DNA of 64,000 nt from positions 62,001 through 126,000 of the forward strand of contig NZ_SDGL01000002.1 of NCBI RefSeq assembly GCF_007095465.1. Direction: 5' to 3'. The notes beneath the pieces were generated by a model that worked only from the letters and a program-made list of their open reading frames with translations, was not told where the DNA came from and searched no databases. Positions 49,235-57,298 of this stretch are shown here, piece by piece; positions within the stretch are counted from its first letter, which is position 1; each line of letters begins with the position of its first letter. A program made the position numbers and the translations under genes. This DNA is from Lactobacillus mulieris (lineage in GTDB: Bacteria > Bacillota > Bacilli > Lactobacillales > Lactobacillaceae).

Positions 49235-49404
49235 AGTAAGCTAAATTCGCTAAAAGCTTGATATATCAACGTTTATAAAATGTGATAAATCTCGCTAAGC
49301 TTTGAGTCTGTAAGGATCAGACACGATATATAGATTTTTTTCAAAAATAACACAATATCTTGTGGATAAAAATGTTGAAAAGTGGAAAAGCACAACATAT
49401 AGAA

Positions 49405-49439
49405 AAATAAAAAGCGGATACACTATAAAATGTATCTGC
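49405..49439 (-). terminator. Terminator of PhnD-like gene 1
   Basis: Stem GCAGATACA / TGTATCCGC on the minus strand with an 8-base loop, followed by TTTTTATTTTT. Confidence 0.8.
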
Positions 49440-49448
49440 TTTGCGGGC

Positions 49449-50375
49449 TTATTCACTAGCTTTATTAGCGTCCTTTTGATATTTTCTAACAATATCAAAG
49501 TCACTATCTTTTGCATTAACATAGCCTAAATGGTTATAGATGTTGTATAAAACATTTTTACCTTCTTTGGTTTTAATAATATTTTTAAAAGCTGCACTTA
49601 GCTTTTTTCTGAAAGTTTTTGACATATCAGAACGAACTGAGATTGTGTCATTGGGTAACCATTTAGTGAAATAGATTGGCTTAGTATCTGTCATTACTTT
49701 TGGCTCATCTTTGGCAGCAATATTTCTTGCATCAGCGAAGACGCAAGCGGCGTCAACGTCACCGTTGTAAACAGATAATATGGCTTGATCATGTCCTTGA
49801 ATTTGAACCATGCGTGTTTGCTTGGGAATACTTAACCCCTTTTCGTAAAGTTCTCCAATAGGTGCAACATAACCTGAAGTAGAAGATGGAGATTGAACGG
49901 CAATCTTTTTACCCTTTAAATCTTTCCAAGTTTTAATTTTAGAACCTTTTTTAACAACAATCATTGAGCGATAATGACTCATTTTCTTGTTATTTGGCTT
50001 ACCAGATGGTTCATCATAGCCTTCATTCATAGCCCTTAGTAAGACGTCTGCCGCTTTCTTTTTATGTGCTAATACATAAGTATCTCCACCGATAAAACCG
50101 ACGTCTACTTTTTTAGAAGACATTGCTTCAACCAATGCAGTATTGCTGGTTGATACGGATACGTGAACAGGAATGTCGAGCTGCTTTTTTAGCAATTTTT
50201 CAAGTGGCTTAACTCGATCTTGTAGTTTGCTACCCTGGACACTGGGAACAAATTGGACATTTAATTCCTTAGGAGTGTAATTAGTGGCATTATTACTTTT
50301 ACTGGTAGAGCATGCGCACATTAATCCTGCAATTGATATAGTAACTAGAGCAATAACTGCTTTTTTTAAATTCAT
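49449..50375 (-). CDS. PhnD-like phosphate/phosphonate-type substrate-binding lipoprotein, copy 1
   Basis: A 308-residue extracellular lipoprotein of the PhnD (periplasmic phosphonate-binding-like) family. The signal peptide ends in a Cys-rich region (LMCACS). Family blocks: NVQFVPSVQGSKLQDRVKPLEKLLKK, KKVDVGFIGGDTYVLAHK, WKDLKGKKIAVQSPSSTSGYVAP (given in part) and WLPNDTISVRSDM. The ATG at 50375 follows GGAGGATG by 5 bases. No phnC or phnE gene is near, so the ABC partner must lie elsewhere. Phosphonate as ligand is only a family-level guess. Confidence 0.85.
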   Translation of the reverse strand: MNLKKAVIALVTISIAGLMCACSTSKSNNATNYTPKELNVQFVPSVQGSKLQDRVKPLEKLLKKQLDIPVHVSVSTSNTALVEAMSSKKVDVGFIGGDTYVLAHKKKAADVLLRAMNEGYDEPSGKPNNKKMSHYRSMIVVKKGSKIKTWKDLKGKKIAVQSPSSTSGYVAPIGELYEKGLSIPKQTRMVQIQGHDQAILSVYNGDVDAACVFADARNIAAKDEPKVMTDTKPIYFTKWLPNDTISVRSDMSKTFRKKLSAAFKNIIKTKEGKNVLYNIYNHLGYVNAKDSDFDIVRKYQKDANKASE

Positions 50376-50409
50376 TTTTTCATCCTCCAATAAAAATGTA
50401 ACGTTCAAA

Positions 50410-50438
50410 ACATTAGCAGGAGAAAAAGAGATTGTCAA
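50410..50438 (-). promoter_or_regulatory. Promoter of PhnD-like gene 1
   Basis: Minus strand TTGACA (50433-50438), 17 bases, TAATGT (50410-50415) with an upstream TG. Confidence 0.75.
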
Positions 50439-50554
50439 AATAGTAGCCAAGCTCAAAATACTGATAAATAAGCCTTTTAAAAATTGGCTTGGTACTAAAG
50501 AGCCTAGAGTTATTAACTGATTTGGGCGGTTTGAAAAATAAAAAAATAAAATAA

Positions 50555-50582
50555 CAAAAAAGCCATCGATTTCTCGATAGCT
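50555..50582 (-). terminator. Terminator of PhnD-like gene 2
   Basis: Minus-strand stem AGCTATCGA / TCGATGGCT with a GAAA loop and TTTTTT. Confidence 0.85.
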
Positions 50583-50621
50583 TTAGAGACAAATTATGTA
50601 TACGAATCGGATTTTTAATTA

Positions 50622-51560
50622 TTACTTAGTAACTTTTTCAATAGTTTTTTCATAGTCACGAATTACGTCAAAGTTAGAATCTTTTGAATCTTTATAACCC
50701 ATGTGTGAGTAGATGCTTGACATAATCTTTTTACCTTTTTCAGTCTTCATTAAGTTCTTGAAAGCCTTTTTAAGCTTTGTACGGTAAGCTTGTGACATAT
50801 CAGAACGAACTGAAATGGTATCGTTCGGAATCCACTTGGTAAAGTAGATAGGAACTACATCTTTCATGACTTGAGGAGTATCTTTGGCAGCGATGTTTCT
50901 TGCGTCAGCAAAAACGAATGCAGCATCAACATCACCGTTATATACTGCTAAAACGGCTTGGTCATGACCTTGAACTTGTGTCAAAGTTGAGTCTTTAACT
51001 ACGTTTAATCCCTTTTTGTAAAGTTCAGCAACTGGATATACATAGCCAGAAGTTGAAGATGATTCTTGAACAGCAATCTTCTTGCCCTTAAGGTCTTTCC
51101 AAGATTTAATCTTAGAACCTTTCTTTACGACAATCATAGCACGATACTTGTCCATCAAAGTTTTGTTCATCTTACCAGATGGTTCATCATAGCCATAACG
51201 TTCAGCTTGTAATAAAACATCAGCAATCTTACGTTTATGTGCAAGTACATATGCATCAGGGGGTAAGAAACCAACATCAACTTGGTGTGAACTCATAGCT
51301 TCTACTAAGGCGTTATTACTTGTAGAAACAGTAACTTTAACGGGAATACCTAATTCCTTCTTGAGCAAACTTTCAAGTGGCTTAGCCTTAGCTTCCAAAG
51401 TGCTAGCTTGTGAACTAGGTACAAATTGAACATTAAGTACTTTCTTTGGTGTATAATCAGTACTTGAGCTACCCTTTGAACTATTATTACTTGAACAAGC
51501 AGTAGCTACAGCAGCTGTAAGAAGAGCCAATGCCCCAACAACAATCTTCTTAAACTTCAT
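50622..51560 (-). CDS. PhnD-like substrate-binding lipoprotein, copy 2
   Basis: A 312-residue close paralogue of copy 1 with lipobox ATAC. It shares NVQFVPSSQASTLEAKAKPL, HQVDVGFLPPDAYVLAHKRK, SSSTSGYVYPVAELY and the WIPNDTISVRSDMSQAY block. GGAGGTAAAT precedes the ATG at 51560. It is transcribed from its own promoter, whose -35 box overlaps a GACGAAC motif. The conserved SSTSGY and NDTISVRSD segments probably line the ligand site in both copies. Confidence 0.85.
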   Translation of the reverse strand: MKFKKIVVGALALLTAAVATACSSNNSSKGSSSTDYTPKKVLNVQFVPSSQASTLEAKAKPLESLLKKELGIPVKVTVSTSNNALVEAMSSHQVDVGFLPPDAYVLAHKRKIADVLLQAERYGYDEPSGKMNKTLMDKYRAMIVVKKGSKIKSWKDLKGKKIAVQESSSTSGYVYPVAELYKKGLNVVKDSTLTQVQGHDQAVLAVYNGDVDAAFVFADARNIAAKDTPQVMKDVVPIYFTKWIPNDTISVRSDMSQAYRTKLKKAFKNLMKTEKGKKIMSSIYSHMGYKDSKDSNFDVIRDYEKTIEKVTK

Positions 51561-51605
51561 ATTTACCTCCAACTTCACTCAAATGCTTTTTGAGCTTATG
51601 TATTA

Positions 51606-51634
51606 GTTTTACCAAGAAAAAAATAGTTCGTCAA
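51606..51634 (-). promoter_or_regulatory. Promoter of PhnD-like gene 2, overlapping an ACGAAC motif
   Basis: Minus strand TTGACG (51629-51634), 17 bases, TAAAAC (51606-51611). ACGAAC on the minus strand (51626-51631) overlaps the -35 box; a second ACGAAC on the plus strand is at 51693-51698. Confidence 0.65.
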
Positions 51635-51708
51635 CCAAAAAACAAACTATTTTGTAAATTTATTTAAAAAATGACAATTTATTTAACTAAATACGAACAT
51701 TATAAGAG

Positions 51709-52794
51709 CTAAAACAATTTAAAAAGTACACTTAATATGCCAATCAAGGTTATAAGACTGATGGTTATTATGTGGCGCTTTTTATTTAAAACAAAGATGC
51801 CTGCAAACTCACGTAATAATGCATTGGGTAAGTAGTATAACCGAGTTGGAGCTCCAACACCATTGGCATTTAATTTTGCTTTCTTTGCTAAGAGAGCAGC
51901 TCTAAAAATATGGTAATTATTACTAAAAAATTTGCATGTGTATGGTTTGTTTTTAGTGTCTTTTTCAATTATTTTTTTAGAAAAGGTCATGTTTTCTAAG
52001 GTTGTTGTAGATTGGTTTTCTAAGATAATTATTTCCCGGGGAATGCCTGCTTTAATTGCGTATTCAGCCATTGCAGCAGCTTCTGGCAATTCTTCATCAG
52101 GACCTTGTCCACCAGACATTATTATTTTTGGCCAATTTCCCGTTTTCTTTTTAACTTTTTTAGCATATTTAATAGCTGTATTAATTCTATTTGCTAGCAA
52201 AGTTGAAATTTTAGTACCATTAATCAGTCCAGCCCCTAATACAATGAGATAATTTTCACGATGGTTTTTAGGATAAAATTGATATAGAAAAACATTAATA
52301 ATAAAGCTCAACATTACAATTGTTAAATAAGTTGCAATAGTTGGTGCTAATCCTAAAATAGGGGCTAGGTAAGGTGGAAGATGAAGCCAATGCGTGAATT
52401 TTTGATAAATCCATAGACCTATTAATGCAAAACCTAAAAATAGCGTTAACATGTTAGGTAAGGTGTGACTTTCGTATTTCCAGACAAAATACGCATTCCA
52501 TAGTAAGAATAACCAGGCAAATGATGATAATAATAAGACTAATAAAATACCAGCTACAAATGCTAATGACCAAAGATAATGAATAGCTGGAGGAGTTAGC
52601 TTAAAAATTAAAATACTTAACCAAAAGCCCGAAATTAAGACAACTAATGCAAAAATATTGCCAGTAATTAATCTCCGAGGTTCTTTAATCCATAAATAAA
52701 GAAAAAGAGTAGATATAATAACTAAAATAACGGAAGTAAAAACGAAGGCGGGGTTATTATTAAGCTTGTCTACTAATTGATCTACGATAGACAT
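51709..52794 (-). CDS. YdcF/SanA-type DUF218 membrane protein
   Basis: The 361-residue protein has about eight hydrophobic segments (~1-180 and one at the C-terminus) and a DUF218 domain (~185-330): YLIVLGAGLINGTKISTLLA, IIMSGGQGPDEELPEAAAMAEYA, ENQSTTTLENM. DUF218 proteins are linked to envelope processes; the biochemical activity is not settled. GGAGG precedes the ATG. It lies just downstream of the antiporter gene behind a terminator. Confidence 0.85.
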   Translation of the reverse strand: MSIVDQLVDKLNNNPAFVFTSVILVIISTLFLYLWIKEPRRLITGNIFALVVLISGFWLSILIFKLTPPAIHYLWSLAFVAGILLVLLLSSFAWLFLLWNAYFVWKYESHTLPNMLTLFLGFALIGLWIYQKFTHWLHLPPYLAPILGLAPTIATYLTIVMLSFIINVFLYQFYPKNHRENYLIVLGAGLINGTKISTLLANRINTAIKYAKKVKKKTGNWPKIIMSGGQGPDEELPEAAAMAEYAIKAGIPREIIILENQSTTTLENMTFSKKIIEKDTKNKPYTCKFFSNNYHIFRAALLAKKAKLNANGVGAPTRLYYLPNALLREFAGIFVLNKKRHIITISLITLIGILSVLFKLF

Positions 52795-52856
52795 ATAAAT
52801 TTCCTCCTATATATCTTATTAAGATTAAGATAGCAGAAAATGAATAAAAGTGTATG

Positions 52857-52879
52857 AAAAAAGCAACTAAACAGTTGCT
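52857..52879 (-). terminator. Terminator overlapping the 3' end of the antiporter gene
   Basis: Minus-strand stem AGCAACT / AGTTGCT with a 4-base loop followed by TTTTTT. The 5' arm encodes the last residues (Ala-Thr-Val) and the loop contains part of the stop codon. Confidence 0.8.
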
Positions 52880-54024
52880 TTTTGTTTTAAATAATTGTTT
52901 AAGATAAATGGTGATAAAACAGTAGTAACGATTATCACTAAGATTAAGCTTGAGTAAATATCTTCAGGGAAAAGATGATGTGCAATGCCGATTTGAGCTA
53001 CAATCAAAGCTACTTCCCCACGTGAAATCATACCTGCGCCTACTATATTGGCATCAATTTTATTAAATCCGAATAATTCGCAGGTATATTTTCCAGCCCA
53101 AAACTTAGATAATAGTGCTAAAACAGTCATTACTATAATAAAGATTAAATCTTGTGTGAAACTTGAAAAAGTCATTGAAAGTCCAATATCTGCAAAAAAT
53201 ACAGGAATGAATACAGAATATCCAATCGCACTAACTGCTGAATTGACTTCTTTATATTGTGGCGTTTGTCGAATTGCTAAGCCACCAAAAAAAGCTCCTA
53301 CTACTGCGCTGAGACCAGTAAAATCGGCTGCCCAAGCTAATCCAAGAGCTAGGATTAGTGAGGCGATGACTACGGAATAATTAACTTCGATTCGTTCTGC
53401 ATATTTCATGAAATATGGAGCAATAAATTTAAAAATAAGCCATACAATTACAAAATAAATCACTTCGATTATCAGATTAAGAACCAAATTGTTAGTTAAT
53501 CCGCTGTTACCTCCTTCGTGCGAGAAAGAAGTAAATAAGCTTAAAACGACAACTGCCAAAATATCGTCAACAACGGCTGCTCCTAAAATAGCAGTACCAG
53601 CCTTAGTATGGAGTTGATTAGCATCATGCAATACTTCAACTGAAATAGAAACACTGGTTGCAGCAAATACTATTCCGATAAACAAGGCTTCTAAAAATTT
53701 CATACCAAATAATTGGCTAGCAATTGTCATGAAGATAACTGGTAAGATAACACCAATGAAAGCAACAGAAAAACTAAGTTTAAAATATTTTTTTAATAAC
53801 TCTAAGTCGCTCTCTAATCCAGCTAAAAACATTAAAAATATAACACCTAATTCAGAAAACAAAGTAATTGTACTACTTGTTTTAATTAATCCTAAAATTG
53901 CAGGTCCTAATAAGATCCCTGACAATAATTGTCCAATGACTGCTGGTAAATTAAGCCGCGTAAACAGTTGACCTAACAAGGTTGTAATTAATAGGATTAA
54001 AATTAATTCACCAATAAAATGCAT
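52867..54024 (-). CDS. Monovalent cation:proton antiporter (CPA2, NapA/KefB-like)
   Basis: A 385-residue membrane protein with 11-13 hydrophobic segments. The GQLLSGILLGPAILGLI segment at the N-terminus and AGLESDLELLKK are typical; TAILGAAVVDDILAVVVLS holds the paired Asp of electrogenic exchangers (~151-152). It lacks the C-terminal Rossmann (RCK) domain of KefB, so it is closer to NapA of Enterococcus hirae. Na+ or K+ against H+ is the expected activity. Confidence 0.88.
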   Translation of the reverse strand: MHFIGELILILLITTLLGQLFTRLNLPAVIGQLLSGILLGPAILGLIKTSSTITLFSELGVIFLMFLAGLESDLELLKKYFKLSFSVAFIGVILPVIFMTIASQLFGMKFLEALFIGIVFAATSVSISVEVLHDANQLHTKAGTAILGAAVVDDILAVVVLSLFTSFSHEGGNSGLTNNLVLNLIIEVIYFVIVWLIFKFIAPYFMKYAERIEVNYSVVIASLILALGLAWAADFTGLSAVVGAFFGGLAIRQTPQYKEVNSAVSAIGYSVFIPVFFADIGLSMTFSSFTQDLIFIIVMTVLALLSKFWAGKYTCELFGFNKIDANIVGAGMISRGEVALIVAQIGIAHHLFPEDIYSSLILVIIVTTVLSPFILNNYLKQKATV

Positions 54025-54044
54025 ATATTAACCTTTCTATGGTA

Positions 54045-54099
54045 AAGAAAAAAGCTTTCAAGGGGCTTCTTGACCCAAAGAAGCCCCTTGAAAGCTTTT
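54045..54099 (-). terminator. Very long hairpin terminator after the P-type ATPase gene
   Basis: A 22-bp perfect inverted repeat (54050-54071 with 54078-54099) with a 6-base loop, followed by T-rich sequence on the minus strand. The stem is unusually long and GC-rich for this genome. Confidence 0.85.
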
Positions 54100-54126
54100 A
54101 GACTCCAACCACTAAAACTTATTTAA

Positions 54127-55983
54127 CTAGCTAAACATTTTACGCAGTTCTGTCTTTTTTTGCAAATTAGTGGTCTTTTTATTACGCATAATTTTAGGGG
54201 TGGTTTTTGCTAAAAGAGCCAGACAAATAGTAATTAAATCGACAACTTCTTGTAGAATAGCCCCAGCCATTGCTGGAATAATACCTGTAAAAGCGACAAT
54301 TTCAATTAAGATAACAATACTAATTGCAGTTAAAACATCAATGTTAGCTACTTTCATAGTATGTTTTGCAATAGCTACAGCATCACTAACTTTTGATAAA
54401 TCATTAACCATAATTACGGCATCAGCACTTTCACTAGCAGCGGTTGCTCCTTTAGCTCCCATAGCAATACCGACATCCGCAGCCATTAGACTAGGCGCAT
54501 CATTTACCCCATCACCAGTCATAACAACTGGTCGATTTTCAGATTTGATACCTTTTACAGCAGCAATTTTTTCAGCTGGTAAAAGTGAAGAACGAACGTC
54601 ATCAACGCCTGCAACTGCAGCTACTTTTTGAGCAACTTCAGAATTATCACCCGTTAACATCATAATATGCTGAGCGCCTTGAGCTCTTAAAGAAGAAATT
54701 GTATCAGGTGTTTCAGGTCTGATTTGATCTGCAAATGTAATATAGCCGCCAAATTTATTATCAATAGAAATATAAATTGCAGTTGAATTGATATTTTTTA
54801 AATTTTTATCTGGAGCTACAAATGATAACTTACCTACACAGACAATTTTATCTGCTACTTTTCCGCGGACACCTTGACCTGTAACTTCTTCTAAATCTGT
54901 TACAGAATGTAATTCTGCTTTTGGTGTAGCTTTAACTAAACTTGTAGCAATGATATGACTAGAAGCTTGCTCCACACTTGCAGCAAAAATTTGCAATTCC
55001 TCTTTATTAAAGCCTTTTTCAGGAACAATTTGATCAATAACTAGTTGGTTTCTTGTTAAAGTCCCCGTTTTATCGAAGGCGAATGTTTTAGCACGTGAAA
55101 GCTTTTCAAGGACAGTCCCACTCTTTACTATGATATGATTTTTAGACATTGAACTCATACCTGATACTAGTGCTACAGGAGCAGCAATTAATAAAGGACA
55201 AGGGGAAGCAACAACCATTACTTGAGCAAAGCGAGTAGGGTCACCAGAACTAATCCAAGCTGAAATACCAATAATTAAAGAAATAATAGTAAAAGGAACA
55301 GCATAACGGTCCGCCATTTTAACAAATTTAGCAGGGGCCGCTTCAGATGACTGCACTAAAGCAACGATTGTTTGGTATTCTGAATCCTTAGCTAGCTTAG
55401 TCACTTGCATTGTTATAGCGGAATCACCATTAATTGAACCTGACATTATGGTATCATCTATTCCTTTTTCAACAGGAACAGATTCTCCTGTTAAAGATGA
55501 TTCGTCAAAACTTGAACTTCCAGTAAGAATAATACCATCAACAGGAACTTGGCTACCGGGTTTAACTAAAACATGGTCACCAATTTTTAAATCATCAACT
55601 TTAACCTCGCTAACAACGCCATCAACTACTTTATTGGCTAAACGAGGATTGTTAGAAAGAAGGCTACGCAATTCTTTGTCAGCCTGACTAGTTGCATAAT
55701 CTTCCAGAGATTCACCACCTGTTAACATGACTAAAATCATCCAAGCAGCCCAAAATTCATTGACAGCAACAGTACTGATAACTGCAATAATTGCTAATAT
55801 GTCAACTCCCCAGTGTCCAGCTTTTAAGTCCATAATCATTTCTTTAAGCATAGACAAAGCCATTAATAATGCTGCAATATCAATAATGGTGGCTGTGAGG
55901 TGTGGCATATGCATAACAAAATCTAAAATTGCACCAATAAAGCCAAGAATTAAAGCAACGATTAATTTCCATTGATGTTTCAT
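54127..55983 (-). CDS. P1B-type metal ATPase, atypical subgroup
   Basis: A 618-residue cation pump without an N-terminal metal-binding domain. P-type motifs: LTGES (~164), DKTGTLT (phosphorylated Asp ~304), TGDGVNDAP (~490). The membrane metal site reads SPC (260-262), which in known families marks P1B-4 (Co/Fe-type) pumps. Two usual elements are altered: the SHP(L/F) locus reads SSHIIA (~347), and the final membrane pair has ILQEVVDLI where H(D/E)GST would be expected. The metal cannot be assigned with confidence. Cd/Zn/Co annotations in databases would be by similarity only. Confidence 0.85.
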   Translation of the reverse strand: MKHQWKLIVALILGFIGAILDFVMHMPHLTATIIDIAALLMALSMLKEMIMDLKAGHWGVDILAIIAVISTVAVNEFWAAWMILVMLTGGESLEDYATSQADKELRSLLSNNPRLANKVVDGVVSEVKVDDLKIGDHVLVKPGSQVPVDGIILTGSSSFDESSLTGESVPVEKGIDDTIMSGSINGDSAITMQVTKLAKDSEYQTIVALVQSSEAAPAKFVKMADRYAVPFTIISLIIGISAWISSGDPTRFAQVMVVASPCPLLIAAPVALVSGMSSMSKNHIIVKSGTVLEKLSRAKTFAFDKTGTLTRNQLVIDQIVPEKGFNKEELQIFAASVEQASSHIIATSLVKATPKAELHSVTDLEEVTGQGVRGKVADKIVCVGKLSFVAPDKNLKNINSTAIYISIDNKFGGYITFADQIRPETPDTISSLRAQGAQHIMMLTGDNSEVAQKVAAVAGVDDVRSSLLPAEKIAAVKGIKSENRPVVMTGDGVNDAPSLMAADVGIAMGAKGATAASESADAVIMVNDLSKVSDAVAIAKHTMKVANIDVLTAISIVILIEIVAFTGIIPAMAGAILQEVVDLITICLALLAKTTPKIMRNKKTTNLQKKTELRKMFS

Positions 55984-56092
55984 AAATAACCCCCGATTTC
56001 GCTTACAATCATATCTTGTCTAAAATGTAACACCAAATTGCTATTCTGTAAACTATAATGATTATAAATTGCAAATTGTAATCATTATAAAA

Positions 56093-56120
56093 TAAAAAAG
56101 TAGCCAGGATAGACTACTTT
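56093..56120 (-). terminator. Terminator overlapping the stop codon of the CBS-domain gene
   Basis: Minus-strand stem AAAGTAG / CTACTTT with a 10-base loop and T run; the 5' arm includes the last Lys codon and the TAG stop. Confidence 0.7.
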
Positions 56121-56581
56121 TCTGTGATATTGTATTTTTGATCTAATTCATGACTTATATAATTAAAGGCTTTAATCCATTCACGTCTAGTTAAAAGTCC
56201 TTGAAAAACTCCCGAATCATTTACAACTGGAATAAAGGGATTATTAATAAGTAAATGAAGCTGGGCTTCCATAGTCGTATTAACAAAATTAATTGTTGTA
56301 AATTTTGTTTGCATAACTTCGCTAACTTTCATATAAGATAATGGTTCAATAGAAATATCTGAATCAGTTAACATTTTTTCTGTGATCATAGACAAGGAAA
56401 GTAATCCGACTACCTGTTGCTTATGATTTAAAACAGGAATTTTAGCATATTTAACTTTGGTTAGAATTAAAAAAGCATGATATAAGGGTGCATCTTCTTG
56501 AACAAAAGCAATTTTTGAAGCAGGAATTAAAAAAGCACCAGATTTTTGCTCAATTAAGTGTTGAATTGTTGGTGAGAACAT
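56114..56581 (-). CDS. cbpB: CBS-domain protein, CbpB-like candidate c-di-AMP receptor
   Basis: The 155-residue protein consists of two CBS motifs (~15-75 and ~80-150) with no other domain, the build of CbpB (YkuL), which in Listeria binds c-di-AMP and, when free, activates the (p)ppGpp synthetase Rel. Start ATG 56581 has GAGGAG upstream; 56653 has no site. The assignment to CbpB rests on size and domain content and is probable. A cre-like site is located between promoter and gene. The c-di-AMP hydrolase gdpP is in the same window. Confidence 0.75.
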   Translation of the reverse strand: MFSPTIQHLIEQKSGAFLIPASKIAFVQEDAPLYHAFLILTKVKYAKIPVLNHKQQVVGLLSLSMITEKMLTDSDISIEPLSYMKVSEVMQTKFTTINFVNTTMEAQLHLLINNPFIPVVNDSGVFQGLLTRREWIKAFNYISHELDQKYNITEK

Positions 56582-56599
56582 AATAACTCCTCTATAATT

Positions 56600-56614
56600 A
56601 TTAAAGCGCTTTCT
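56600..56614. promoter_or_regulatory. cre-like site upstream of the CBS-domain gene
   Basis: ATTAAAGCGCTTTCT differs at one position from the CcpA consensus and holds a perfect AAAGCGCTTT palindrome, 19 bases before the start codon. Confidence 0.55.
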
Positions 56615-56681
56615 TATATAATACTTGAAAAGTAATGTAATTAATAGTACCAAAGTATTGATTTATATGTCTAATGCATAG

Positions 56682-56791
56682 AAAAAAGGCCCGCTGGGAA
56701 GGCGGACCTTATAGGGTTTCAATCTACTTTGGAGGAGTAAGAATGAATGAAATAAAAAGTGGGAGTATAGCAAGTCTACCTGCTTGCTATG
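56682..56791 (-). ncRNA. Small RNA 1 of a three-copy array with CUCCUCC loop
   Basis: Read on the minus strand: TATAAT (56800-56805), a 5' hairpin ATAGCAAG / CTTGCTAT, then a stem TTTCA / TGAAA whose loop exposes ACTCCTCC (56731-56738), and a terminator GGTCCGC / GCGGGCC (56682-56708) with TTTTTT. The terminator has a G-U pair on this strand but an A-C mismatch on the other, which fixes the direction. The 5' end is estimated from the -10 box. It is the most diverged of the three. Confidence 0.65.
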
Positions 56792-56895
56792 GTTTATATA
56801 TTATAGAGTAATTGTGAATAAATTTTGCTGAATTATTTAAGAAAAGCTAAAGAAAAGTTTTATAATCTTTAAAGTACATAGTTATTGATATACGA

Positions 56896-57047
56896 AGAAA
56901 CCCCACCTTGATAGGCGGGGTAATTGAGGAATATATATGAAATATCTATTTGGGGAAATAGATTAAAGTTGATTTTCATTACTTTGGAGGAGAATGAATG
57001 AAAAAAGTTGGGGTGTTATAGCTTCGAGGTTATTTCCTCTTGCTATG
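56896..57047 (-). ncRNA. Small RNA 2 of the array
   Basis: Minus strand: TAATAT (57054-57059), 5' hairpin ATAGC..GAGG / CCTC..GCTAT, a 7-bp stem TTTCATT / AATGAAA with loop carrying CTCCTCC (56987-56993), a second hairpin (56945-56964) with a CCCC loop, and a terminator CCCCGCC / GGTGGGG (56901-56920) with TTTC. A G-U pair in the terminator is A-C on the plus strand. ~90% alike to RNA 3 in the core. Confidence 0.7.
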
Positions 57048-57150
57048 GTTTATATATTAGAAGATATTTGTGAAGAAATTATGATTTAAAATCTGAAAAA
57101 ATGTAAATTAATTATATCTAAAATATGATGATATAACTTATTTTTACAGC

Positions 57151-57298
57151 AAAAAGCATTGCATGTTTGCAACGCTTCAAAGGTTATATGTAATCTATTA
57201 GGGGAAATAGATTAAAGTTGATTTTCATTACTTTGGAGGAGAATGAATGAAAAAAAGTTGGGGTGTTATAGCTTTGAGGGTTATTTCCTCTTGCTATG
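57151..57298 (-). ncRNA. Small RNA 3 of the array
   Basis: Minus strand: TAATAT (57305-57310), the same 5' hairpin, TTTCATT / AATGAAA stem with loop CTCCTCC (57235-57241), CCCC-loop hairpin (57193-57212), and terminator AAGCGTTGCA / TGCAATGCTT (57154-57177) with T run. It again has G-U where the plus strand has A-C. It begins ~75 bases after the LysR gene ends. The 720-base stretch 56640-57373 holds nothing else that I can support. Confidence 0.7.

Noticed and set aside
49295-49522. 75-codon minus-strand frame downstream of PhnD-like gene 1
   Set aside because: It overlaps the end of that gene and its terminator and has no ribosome site or recognisable content.
53016-53031. Second parS-like site containing CACGTGAAA
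   Set aside because: Only about 11 of 16 positions fit the ParB consensus and it lies in the antiporter coding region.
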